DNA of 64,000 nt from Mucor racemosus (Eukaryota; Mucoromycota; Mucoromycetes; Mucorales; Mucoraceae), in NCBI GenBank assembly GCA_027405735.1, contig JAPEHQ010000025.1, forward strand, positions 124,001 to 188,000, read 5' to 3'. A program made the translations under genes and the position numbers. Of the stretch, positions 46,386 through 57,400 are shown in pieces. The first letter of the stretch is position 1. Every line of letters starts with the position of its first letter. Below the pieces are notes generated by a model, which did no database searches, was not told the origin of the DNA, and was given only the letters and a program-made list of their open reading frames with translations.

Positions 46386-47142
46386 TTTTTATCAATCTAT
46401 GTTTTATACTTAAATAAACAAAAGAAAAATCTAGATATTAACCCACTTACTGGTAAAAACAATTTAAATTCTGCTGGTAATTCATCTTCTCCATAAATTC
46501 TATCTGTAAAATAAATGCGTCTTATTCTACAGTTGGCATGAATTGTCACTCGACTTGTTTCGCTGTAATTTGTTCCATATCCCTTTTTTACATAATCTCC
46601 CAAATTAAAGATAATTTGATTCCATCCTGGATCTAATCGCATTGGCATTGTAGTAATATAGGGCTTTACACGGGTTGTAATTTGATAATTAGATGCACGG
46701 AAGCGTCGAGTTTCTTCTTTATCATCTAATACTTGTACTTCGAATGAAAAGTATTGATCAAGATTTTTAACAATCAATACAAGATATGGTAGTTTGATAC
46801 CCAATGTTCGTTGTGGATGAGGAGGACAAGTTATATATGTGTTGCTTAAGTTGGGTGATACTAGTTCGATTACTGTACTGCTAATGAGATCATCAGCAAC
46901 ACGCTCAATGTGCGCTTCATTATTTTCATATCCTTCCTCCCCTTCTTTAGGTGTTTGACAGGACCAAAGCTGTAAAGGTTCGTTGCTATGGAATTGTTAA
47001 TGTCTTTTTTTTTGAATATATGTCTGTATGTTACTAAATACCCTAAACTATATAAAATGGAGAGAAACCCTGACTGATTATTATTAATTAAATGCAATAT
47101 ACTCGATTGCTAGTATCTTACTTGAAATGTATTACGAAACAT
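46382..47142 (-). CDS. CFAP20: CFAP20/BUG22 family protein
   Basis: Exons 47122-47142, 47042-47073 and 46451-46985 are clear, beginning MFRNTFQ then [11 protein letters not shown] and EPLQLW. A fourth exon, 46382-46396, is predicted from a strong GTAAGT donor and gives 603 nt and 200 residues ending IDKN. If that intron is retained the frame ends at 46397 with a hydrophobic tail, which is less likely. The core is strikingly conserved: [73 protein letters not shown] and [13 protein letters not shown]. Animal CFAP20 is an inner-junction protein of ciliary doublet microtubules, and non-ciliary roles in transcription have been reported. If this fungus has no flagellum, as the gene set suggests, the gene has been kept for another role. 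Confidence 0.92.
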
Positions 47143-47650
47143 ATCTTGTTTGGCCTCGTTAAATAGAAAACAAATGTAAGCAGTACAAGATTGTGTTCTT
47201 AAATTAAAGGAATGTCAAGCAACAATGGCGGTCACTACAAAAGCCGTCTATCGAACGGGTGCAATTGCTGCATACTCGCTCAAGCAGCTTCCTTTCAGGC
47301 CGATGACTATTTGTTTTAATGCATAATCAAATGTATATTCGTGATAATACTGACCATCCGGTATCACTTTGAGCCATTGAATGCCATAAAGCTTCTATAT
47401 TTACTGTTTGAAAATCGCAATTATAATGGTAGTATATATTATATATAATCATTTTATACAATGTATATACATAATCAAATTGATGTACAAAAAACCATCG
47501 TAGCTTTTCAAGACTAGTCCTTCGAATTAACATTGGATACTGTATTATCCACAGTTATTTTGATAGAAATAGATGTAAAACACATTACATTACAGCTTTG
47601 ATTACGTATAAAGAGGGCGTTTACTTATTAATTTCGGTGATTGACATTGC
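47143..47650. other. CFAP20 upstream region
   Basis: Promoter side of the CFAP20 gene and the edge of the second repeat field. I looked for an X-box as found in promoters of ciliary genes in animals and saw none. No exon was found. Confidence 0.5.
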
Positions 47651-47895
47651 TGAAATGTCAAAACGGTCGATAAAAATAATCTTGCCAAAATATTACACTT
47701 TTTATTAACAATACATCTAGAGAATGTATTTATATACTTTTCATTATAACTATTACACAGAATTACTATCTAGGGACATGATGTCAATTAATGAGGACGT
47801 ATGTAAATCAACGTGGACACATATTCATTTACTATAACACCGAATATGGACCGAAGCCTTGGATGTGCGATCTAAGATATAATATTGATATAACA
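47651..47895 (+). mobile_element. Solo LTR F, copy 1 (older)
   Basis: 245 bp, from TGAAATGTCAAAACGG to a TATAACA end. It aligns over its length with the LTR at 52,981-53,200. The bases on either side (ATTGC and CACTG) do not match, so the target duplication is lost or the copy is rearranged. It keeps the AATACAT/ATGTATT hairpin. Confidence 0.65.
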
Positions 47896-47984
47896 CACTG
47901 GCCAAACATTAACCAAAATTGACCGAGATTGACCTAAAATTGGCTATTAAAAGCTGAGCACATAAATTGACGTATTACTTTTTT

Positions 47985-49095
47985 GTATTTAAAAGATAGG
48001 CCAAACTGATTGCTACTCTGCATTTTTTGCTTTAGCAAAAAATATTAATTTTTCGTCGAAAAAATTAAAATAATAGTTCTTATCATAGCTTAAAACCTAT
48101 CATAACGGGATTCCAAAATTTATTTATTGAAATGAACGAAAAATGATTCAAAAAAACAAAATCGTTTAATGGCTCATGAGCTGCAAAGTAAGTTGACCTA
48201 GCATATTAAATAGTTTTTGTACAGTTTTGGATCCTGCATCTATCTAAATAAAAAACAAAAACACATTCCACATTAAATGTTGCGTAAAACGCAATTGAAC
48301 TTTTTGAGGTTTTTTGAAGATACACATCACTTTTATATATATATTTAAAATATAACTAATTGCAATGATGCGCAAAAATATTATCTATCAACTGAGCTAT
48401 TACTAAGTCTTTTACCTACATTTTTCGTAGAGAAAGCAACATTTTTGTCCATTTTTTTTTCAAATTTGGAATTTGGAATGAGGGTATACAGGTGAAAAAT
48501 TGAAGCTAGAAACAAAGGTATCTCTTTGTACACATTTTTGAGGATATCTCCACGAAAACTCAATATTCTGAAAAAAACTAAACTGGATCCGAGAGAGCTC
48601 AACGAACTTAATGACATGAATGCAAAAAAAAATGTTGCTCAAATTAACCAATATTTTGAAACCTACTATAGAAATGCCAAAAAAAATGAAAAAAATAAAA
48701 GTGCTTAGAATTTTTTTGTATTAAAATATATTATAAAGCACTTTAAAACAAGTAAATTTCATTATTAGAAAGTGTTATTAGTATAGCTTAATTTTTTCAA
48801 GAGATATAAAGCCTCAAAGTTTTCAATTCATTAGCAGTGAAATACGCGTAAAAAATCTGAAACCTTAGCACTGAAAAATTAATACCAACTGCAAAAAATA
48901 GGATATTTCCGGATACTTCTTTTTTGATTAAAGCTGAACGTCTCAGGTACATTGGAATATAATTTTTTCTTAGTGTTATTTAGTGAAAAAAAAAAGTAGA
49001 GCAGGAATGAAAAGTGAGACCCAGTTTTCAAGGAAAAAGCAATGAATTTTACGCGTTTTTGAGACTTTCGTGAGATATAAAATAAATTTAGAGGT
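47985..49095 (+). repeat. Repeat family C, copy 3
   Basis: Collinear with copies 2 and 4, from the CTACTCTGCATTTTTTGC landmark to the ATTTTACGCGTTTTTGAGAC region. A stretch around 48,540-48,600 is nearly identical to the matching part of the other copies while other parts are more divergent. Confidence 0.7.
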
Positions 49096-49307
49096 AGTTA
49101 GCATAATGCGATCAATTTATCTCTATTTAGTAGTGTCTAGGGTATATCTTAAAAAATGTTTAATATGAGGTTAGTTATAGAAAGAAGGCATATTCCGATT
49201 TTGAAAATTGAAACTATCAATTTTTTTTTTGAAAATTCAAATTTAATATTAGAATTCATTTTAACTTATCGAGTGTAGTTTTTTTGTGTACTACAGCAAG
49301 TAGCATT

Positions 49308-49366
49308 GATGTCGAGCCGGCTTTTGCCAGCCAAATTGACTGATATAAGCTGGGCTCGACAACATC
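49308..49366 (-). repeat. Short hairpin element D, copy 3
   Basis: 59 bp with GATGTCGAGCC at the left end and GGCTCGACAACATC at the right end, an inverted pair (a GTCGAGCC/GGCTCGAC stem plus flanking ATG). Internal GGCTTTTGCCAGCC forms a second small hairpin. Confidence 0.6.
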
Positions 49367-50429
49367 CCTAACAGCAAGCCAAGGTAGGTCGTGAAGGACA
49401 GAACGAACAAAATAAATTGTAATTTGTTTTATTGATTAATTAATAAGAAAAATAATGACATAAATATCATAGAGTGTGATTGTTTAGCTTCTACATAGAA
49501 AAACAATAATTTAAAAATCATTTTTTATCATATATACTGTATTAACAGATATTGTTTTCCTGTGGAGATCGGACGAGATCTGGTATTTTTAACATTGATG
49601 ACCGTAACTTTTATAGATTATAAATTTTTTGTTATTATTATATGTATATATACGCTTTATCTACTACTAAATTTTTGTAGATATACGTAGCGCTATTCTG
49701 TACAGTATCTATTAATTTTATGCTCACTGGAAACTTCAGTTATATTCTCTAGTAAAATAAAGCCAGCTTTGCATTATTATACCTAGCATATTTACATGAT
49801 ATAGGGCAAAAGTGAAAGGTTTTTCTTTATATTTCGGTAAGGAATAAAGATTTTTTTTTTGTAAACCAAATTGCTACTGATACTCAGCAAATAGCAGGAT
49901 TATATACCAAAGAAAAACTATAAGATCAAATTACTCAATATTACATGTTGCATCCACAGATCTGGGTGCATTCCTTGGTTAAGATTACGACACAGTTTGA
50001 TATGTTAAGTTCTACATTGCTGTGTATTATGTTATGAAGCTCCGTGTATGCAGGAATATGAAACTAGTGTGTGTCACCTAGATTTGATTGGATATATGTA
50101 TATAATATATAAATAGACTCATTTAAACAGGTCATATAATTAGAAAATGTGAATATAAAAGAAGATGGTTCGATCTTATAATAAAGTTCTTTAGTTTTAG
50201 TGTGCTCTTTCATTTTATAACAGTTTTCCTTTATTTTTATTAAATGATTTAGTACATATTTTAGCTTTGAGATTAATATAATCTCCTGGCGTAACATTAC
50301 ACAAATCAAGAAAAACAAAATAGCAGATAAGTAGAAGGACGGCAATTAAAAAAAGCAAACTGTCATAACTGTTATATACCTATAGCCGAAGGCTATTAGG
50401 TATTTTAGTTATGTTTTATATGCTTAGTC
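49367..50429. other. Gene-free spacer in second repeat field
   Basis: AT-rich, no supported exon. Near the right end (about 50,365-50,410) an imperfect inverted repeat folds around GCCGAAGGC: TATACCTATAGCC pairs with GGCTATTAGGTAT, and the pairing continues outward with CATAACT/AGTTATG. Confidence 0.5.
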
Positions 50430-50649
50430 TGTAAGGAATGACTATTAATAAATATAGTAGTAATAGATTTATATTAGAAAGAAGTTAAGTTTATTATTGA
50501 AGTATATAACATGAGCTTATATACTCATAATTAGTAATGACTAAATACCGAACAGATCTATCGAACCGAACAGGTCGGAATGCACGTGATATATATCACG
50601 TGAACTTAATATATTTACCATTACTATTTACTAGAAATGACACTTGACA
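50430..50649 (-). mobile_element. Candidate solo LTR with E-box palindrome
   Basis: 220 bp. On the minus strand it begins TGTCAAGTGTCATTTC and ends ATTCCTTACA, with a TATA-like GAGTATATAAGC followed by CAATAATAAAC, the usual U3-R order. The upstream part holds the perfect palindrome CACGTGATATATATCACGTG (50,583-50,602). No matching target duplication was seen, so the edges are approximate. Confidence 0.5.
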
Positions 50650-50664
50650 AAACATAGAGGAGAC

Positions 50665-50814
50665 GTTTGTCCTAGTTGCTAGACTTATGCGCTTTACAAC
50701 TAGTTCAAACGGAGAGGTTGCGGGTTCGAAATTCGTGTAAATGGGTTTTCTTCGGAACTTGTGTTTTCCGGGCTAAAAGTGCAGCTAATTACCCCCTAGC
50801 TCGCCTTTTTTTTT
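50665..50814 (+). mobile_element. Second candidate tRNA-derived SINE
   Basis: Shares a TATGCGCTTTACAA core with the element at 18,786 and has a strong B-box-like GCGGGTTCGAAATTCG and a T run at 50,805-50,814. The stems are too degraded for a working tRNA. It begins 15 bp after the solo LTR. Confidence 0.45.
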
Positions 50815-51399
50815 CGTTTTACCTTTCTAAGCACAGCTTTCAAAAGACTATCAATTGTTTTCTTCTTTTCTCTACTCCAGTATTTTTAGTGCTATTTTGG
50901 AAATCCATTTTCTTTATGAATATCTTATTTTATAAGCACAAGAAATTTTACAAAAGTAAACACATTCTGCATGCAATAATTTAATAATGTAAACTGTATT
51001 GTATTTCAGCCCATTACTGTCTGTATATTTTGGTTTTGGTTTTCATCCAATAAGTAACAAATAGAGTACTACTAATTGTAACATAAAGAAGGCATACATA
51101 ATGGAATATCTTTAGTCATTTTTCAGAAAGATTTGAAAAGAGCTCAGCGAATAACACCATTAATCATATTTGGATTTTTATCGGTTCCTGCTTCAGTCAT
51201 CATCAGTTAGAAATTGGTTTGTCATCAACTCTAACTTATCCTTAGAAATGGATTTCAAGGTAATTATTATTACCTCATGAACAATACTATTTAAGTCACA
51301 TCAATCTTCACGTAAGAAACACTTTATATGTAAAAGCTTAAGAATAATGCCCAAAGGTATGTAGCTTCCGTTAATTTATTATTTATCATCATGCATGTT
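50815..51399. other. Gene-free spacer
   Basis: No supported exon. An open frame at 50,676-50,984 starts in the SINE-like head and is not credible as a gene. Confidence 0.45.
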
Positions 51400-51796
51400 G
51401 TATGTCACCAAGTATCGTACTTTATCACCGTCTACAGTATCAATACATCTTATTAAAATCTATTGACTACAACATGCATTGAAGTGCAAAGTCTTGATAT
51501 CGGATATAAGAAACTTCTAGCGTATCATGTTTAATCCAGTAATTACCAAGAACGCTTGGGCCTCAATTATGACACCATATTATTTTATCCCAGCGGTTAA
51601 TCAATCAAGTAGCTATGAAATCAACATCCAGGCACATTTAGCGCAGCATTGAAACAAGGCAACTCACAAGCTCTGCAAGAATGATTAAATTATGATTGAT
51701 CCATTTAAATCCATAGATTACTATCAAACAGATCTAATGGTTCAATAGTGCCTTAAATTACATCTCAGGATCTCAATGTCAAATTAACATAAAAGA
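51400..51796 (-). repeat. LTR-like repeat H, copy 4 (truncated)
   Basis: Inverted copy of the distal part of H, ending abruptly at about 51,796, next to the tail of P copy 3. Confidence 0.55.
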
Positions 51797-52980
51797 CCAT
51801 GAAGTGGAATTACATACTAAAAACGCTTGATAATAATAAAATAATCTAATTTCCAAGTGTCGCTCATAAAATATGATGTCACTTGAAACGTGAATAACAA
51901 TAATAAACAAACGCTTCAATTAAGCACAATAACAAATGCATGCTAAAAATATGAAATACCTTTTTGAACCATACACGTCGTGTAGATAATAGTATCCTTG
52001 ATCATAGTGCAATCAATTACACAAATGACATATATATCAAAATAGGATTCTATCCAAATCAATAATAATAATAAATAAAGATATCAATTTAGTCAACTGC
52101 TCATCTATATTGAAGTTGCACTATCAATATAAATAAAATTCAAGCATATAAAAATTACCTCTTAATTCCAGGTAACATAAAATAGATATAACAAAAATAA
52201 ACAACTATTTTCCAAAAGGTCGATATTGTCACACTTGACATCAATCTCTTATGGTCAATGCTCTACATAATTTACCCCTTAAAATATTAAATCAATAACA
52301 ATGCACTCAAAACTAGAAGATTACTAAATATAAATCCATTTAAGTCTGATGGTAGAGTATCCAAGTTCTCCAAATCACTATAAATACCCCCATACTTTTT
52401 CAATTATTTTAAATCTTCAGAAATCTTTTGTGATAAAACACTTTAGCTGATTATAATTGTATTTCTACTGCTTTTATTTTTATATTTTTTTTATTTTAGT
52501 AAACAACATCGTTATTTACTGAAATAATATAATTAATAACGAAGATAATTTGAATGGTTTGGAGCAGATGAGCAGATGTGAGTTACCATGATTCAACAGA
52601 ATTGCCTTATTGACGAGATATATCGATTTAAAATTTGGGGTTTGAAAGAGTTCTGTCCATGTTCTTCTTTCGGGGACCAAATGGAAACAACGACAACAAC
52701 CTGTTTGGTAAAATTAAAAATATTTATGCCTTTGTAAATTTCTGTTTGCAATACACAAAATCAACTGATTTAGATTTATTTTTCTTTTTCCTTTCCCACT
52801 CTTTCTTCAGCTCTTTTAATTATATTTAAAACTACAACAAAAAGACGAATATTTTTTTATAAACTGAAGCCAAGTAGCAGGTACAAGTACATGTTTTTCC
52901 TATTGTTTATTCGGAAATTAATTATTAACTGTTAATTTTAGGGCGCGTTATGATATTTTTCTCGGACAAAAAAAGCATCC

Positions 52981-53200
52981 TGAAATGTCAAAAGAGTCTA
53001 TATAAATAATCTTGCCAGAATGTTACACTTTTATTAACAATACATCCTTTGGATGTATTTATATACATTAATTATAACTATTACTAGGGTTTTACTATCT
53101 AAGAATATGATGTAAGTCAATGATCCACATTGATTTACTGTAACACTAATTATAGACTGTGACCTTGGATGTGAGACATAGAATGAGTATTGACATAACA
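52981..53200 (+). mobile_element. Solo LTR F, copy 2, in P copy 3
   Basis: 220 bp starting TGAAATGTCAAAAGAG and ending TGACATAACA, flanked by CATCC on both sides (52,976-52,980 and 53,201-53,205). The empty site is seen in P copy 2 near 23,146-23,160. It contains a perfect hairpin, AATACATCC-TTT-GGATGTATT (53,039-53,059). Confidence 0.85.
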
Positions 53201-53766
53201 CATCCAAGACTTGTTCAGTTTGTTCCATTATCAACGTTATAATCAATACTTTTTTGGTATAAATTTGATATCTACCTGCAGAAAAATTGGTGACTATAAA
53301 AGTATGTATAAACATTTACAGCAATAAACTTGAATCAAGTGGATACAGCATCGTAAATTCTTGAAAAAGTTCTCAAGTATTATAAAATCTCTTATTTTTA
53401 AGACTTACAGGGCTTATAGGCGGAATATTAATTTCGAAAATTATTCTTGTCCAGATCATCAATTTTGACATTTTTTAATTTTTTTTTTCTGATTTTGCAA
53501 ATCTAGAGTGAATTATACTACCAATTATAAAAACAAAAAATATACACATATACAACACTTAGCGCTCTATTTTCTGAATAAAAAATAACAAACATTTTTA
53601 TTTTAAAATATGACATGAAAATCCTTTAATCAAAAAATCGTTTTTGGGCCAAAAATGCCAAGTTTTATTATTTAACATTTAATACTAAGCATTGATATGA
53701 TGCGTATTAGTTATAGCTACAATTTTCTCTCACAATGTAGTATATTTAAACGTTGATTTTGGTATC

Positions 53767-54428
53767 TGTGCTGAACTAGGATACTATTTCCCCACATAAG
53801 AAATTAAATGTTATCTCACATAAAACCATGCTCTAATATTTCAATAGAGATAACATGAATTTAACAGTAAATACAGAAAGTATTAGTAATTTAACATATA
53901 AATAAAATAGACCGAATCATAAACAAAGCAAATTGATTCATAAAATAAGCTGAAGAAACACATAGATCAAAGTAAGGATTGCTCTATGCGGATCATTAAC
54001 AAATATGCCAAAAACGGGCATTAAAAGACCGCCTTGATTATGTAAATCAAGAAGCTCAATATAAACTTTAAAATCACAAACAAACTAATTGATTTACCAA
54101 AAAGAATAAACATATGGATATTGCATGAAGACAATGGAATCATGCTTCAATCATTTAATAAGTAGCATGATGATATATGTATGGAATGCAGCATTGTCTG
54201 ATTCGCATGTTAAACATCACGGTTTGACAGAAGTCCTAAGTTGGTAATTCGGTTATTCCTAATTCTGATAGATCACTGACAGTTACGGTGCAACTCCCAG
54301 ATATAACAAAAGCACAACTAATATAAATAGAGTAGAAATATAGACCTATTGCACACTATCTATTTTTTGAATAAAGAAGGATTTAAACTGTATCTTTTTT
54401 CAAAGCTTTTATTTTACATTTTACTGCA
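53767..54428 (+). repeat. 5' LTR of the chromovirus
   Basis: 662 bp, TG...CA ends. It carries a TATA-like ATATAAATAG at 54,321-54,330 and an AATAAAG at 54,370-54,376, so the transcript probably starts about 54,350-54,380. Confidence 0.95.
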
Positions 54429-54445
54429 TTTTTTACAGTTTACAT
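54429..54445 (+). promoter_or_regulatory. Possible self-priming site next to the 5' LTR
   Basis: Just after the LTR, TACAGTTTACATC (54,434-54,446) can pair in 12 of 13 positions with GATTTAAACTGTA (54,380-54,392) in the LTR, with TAAACTGTA/TACAGTTTA uninterrupted. Tf1/sushi elements use such pairing, not a tRNA, to prime reverse transcription. Inference from complementarity only. Confidence 0.4.
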
Positions 54446-54464
54446 CAATTATTGATTCTACCTT

Positions 54465-57400
54465 ATGTCTTCTATCGCCTCTGATTCTCCCTTGTCTCCC
54501 GAGCAACCTTTGTCTCCTGAACCCTTGGAGGAGTCTTTATTACCTTCTACTGCCATGTCGGTTGCTACTGAGAAGCTGAAGGACATGGAAATCTCTCCTC
54601 CTCCTCCTACCGTAGATGAAGAAGATAAGCTTAGTACTACATCTGATCAAGAGATCTTGGAAGATGCTCGCCCTCCTGCACCTGTTTCTCACAAAGAAAT
54701 TTTGAAAAGAACTTTGCAAAAAAAGGAAAAAGTAAAGAAGGACTACCTTGAAGCAATGTGTAATTTGGAAACTGTTGCAGGGAATAAGAAAGCGAATGAA
54801 CTTCGGGAAGTCTTATCAAACTTGGAATTGCACATCAAGACTTTGACCGCAGGTCTCAAGGCTACAAACTCAACAAGTAAATTGGCAATCTCTTCTGGGC
54901 TTAAGATTAGCAAAAGGGACCTCCCAAAGTTCCAGTTGGAGGATAGTAAGAGCAAGCCTTTTCCTCAAGAAGAAGTTTACAAATCCGTTGATCACTTTTT
55001 AGGTGAATTTGAAAAAATTGTTTATTCGTCTGGGCAAGACATAAACGATGTATGGAAAAAATATATTCCTTTAACCCTGCCTTATGATCTTGACGACTGG
55101 ATGAAGACAGTGGTCCTCAAATGTGTCTCTTGGTTGGAGGTCAAGTCCGTCTTTGCTAAGAAATTTGGCACTGTAATTTCCAAATTACACAAGAAGAGAG
55201 CCGTCATGACCATGGCTATTGAAGATGATGAAACGTTGGATGAATATTCCATTCGATTTTTCCGTACCGCAGGGGAAGCTGGCTACCATCGAGAAGACTC
55301 AACACTTGGAGATATCTTTCTACTTAGTCTTCCTGATGAGTGGCAGCTTAATATCTCAACTGTCTTGTTGTCGCGTACCAACCAGCAAGGATGGACTCCT
55401 TCAGAAATCTCAACTGTTGCTCTCAATTTACTTGGAGAAAGAACGCCAGGTTCCTGGAATACCAGCCGTAAGTCAAGCAATCCTCCGTTGAAACGAAAGT
55501 TTCACTCTGAGAAGTCTGTCGCTGCTTCTGTGTCTTCTGGTGTGGATCTCACCTCTGAGTTGCCTAAAGCAAGGATGTTGGGGGAGAAAAATAGGCCAAA
55601 CCGCGCTACCAAGAACCCTGCTCCTTGCCGCCATTGCGGTCGTACTTGGCGCCATGGCCACACTTGTGAAGAATATCATGCTGCCAAGAAGCAAAAGTCT
55701 GCTTCTGTTTCCGTTTTGTCGGTCTCTTCTGCTTCTAAAAGTGAAGGAAATGAAAATGAAAATTTAGAAAATAGTATCAAGGAAATTTATGAAAATGGAG
55801 CATATCCTTGTAAGTCGAAAAAGACAAACAATAACAATAATATGAAACTAATAACACCTTTACTATTAAATAATAGGAGAGTAATTGGCAAAGTTGATCC
55901 TGGCTCTGATATTAGTTTTATAAATATTAAAATTTTAAATAAAGATTTCTCATCTATTAAAACAATCAAGACAAATGGTTACCTAAATTTCCTTTCAGTA
56001 AATGATAATAAACAAAACAGCTCTGTAACTAGAGTTGGTAAAACTGAGCCAATGGAAGTTACGTACACAAATAACATTAAATTTAAACATGAATTTGAGG
56101 TAATCGAATTTAATGATGAATTGTCAACTGAATTTGATGTCCTTCTTGGTATCGACATTCTCCCAAAATTAAATATCTATCTGAGTGGTGTAGCCTTTAA
56201 ATGGCCTGATTCAGATAGAGAAAATGAATTGAAACAATTTGAAGACATAAATCATGATCCTGAAAATACGTTTAACCCTGAAAAAGCAGATTATGGGACG
56301 CCAAGCGAAAGAAAGGAATTATTAGCTTTAATTCAACCAGCTTTGGAAAAAAACATTGCCATTCCTAGTGATTCTGCTTGTACTATGCCTGAATCAGTTG
56401 TAAAAATAAAAATAACAAATCCTAGCAATTGCTTTGTTCGTCAATACCCCTTAGCTGTTAATGCAAATGCCGAAATCAAGATACAACTGGAACAATGGTT
56501 GAAAGATGGAATTGTTGAAATAACAAAACCTGATCCTACTTTCCATTCGCCTTTACTAGCTGTACCCAAACGTGATCCAGTTACTGGAAAACAAACCAAA
56601 TTAAGAATTTGTTGTGATTTGAGAAGAATCAACGCAGCAATATCTGACAATGATTGTCATGAAAACTTTGCCATTCCAAAAATTCAGGAAATATTTGGTA
56701 GAGTATCAGGTCGTGCTAATATAATAAGTGTTTTAGACCTAAAACAAGCGTATTTTGCATACCCTGTGTCACCTGAATCGAGACGTTGCCTCATATTTAG
56801 TCATAATAATATTACATATCAATGGACTCGTGCACCTTTCGGATTGAAATTTCTAGTAAGCCAGTTCGTTTATAATATGTCAGTTTTATTCAATGGCATT
56901 GAACAAGAACTGAGAAATGAAGTAAAAAAAGTATATGTCAAAGAAAATAAAGATATTAGCAAAATTGACAGTGAATTCCAAGGTAGTCTGGAGCATTATG
57001 TCGATGATATTGTTCTCTTTTCTAAAGATGTACAAACACAAATTATCCTTATAAATTTAGTTGTAAATCGACTAACAAAAGTAAACCTCAGAATCAATAT
57101 TGACAAGTGCTCTTTCTTCCAAACAAGTGTTTATTTGCTTGGCTTTGTAATCAGTAGAAATGTCACCAAAATTGATACCAGAAAATTATCTAACATTGAT
57201 TCTTGGGAAATCCCAAAAACAACAAAACAAGTACGAAGCATCATGGGCATTATTTCTCACTTACGAGATTATTGTCCCATGTTGTCAAAGGTAGCTGCCC
57301 CAATTGATAGTCTACGAAACGAAAAAGACATCAAAAAGAAATGGACCCCGTTGCATACAGATCGACTCGAAAGAATAAAACAAATCTTAATGTCTAATCA

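Noticed and set aside
48381..48617. Peptides with a shared FRGDILKNV-like stretch in C copies 1, 3 and 4
   Set aside because: Similarity is equally strong at the nucleotide level, frames are interrupted in each copy and copy 2 does not keep the peptide, so coding origin is not supported.
50676..50984. 102-codon plus-strand frame
   Set aside because: Begins in the tRNA-like head of the SINE candidate, no recognised domain.
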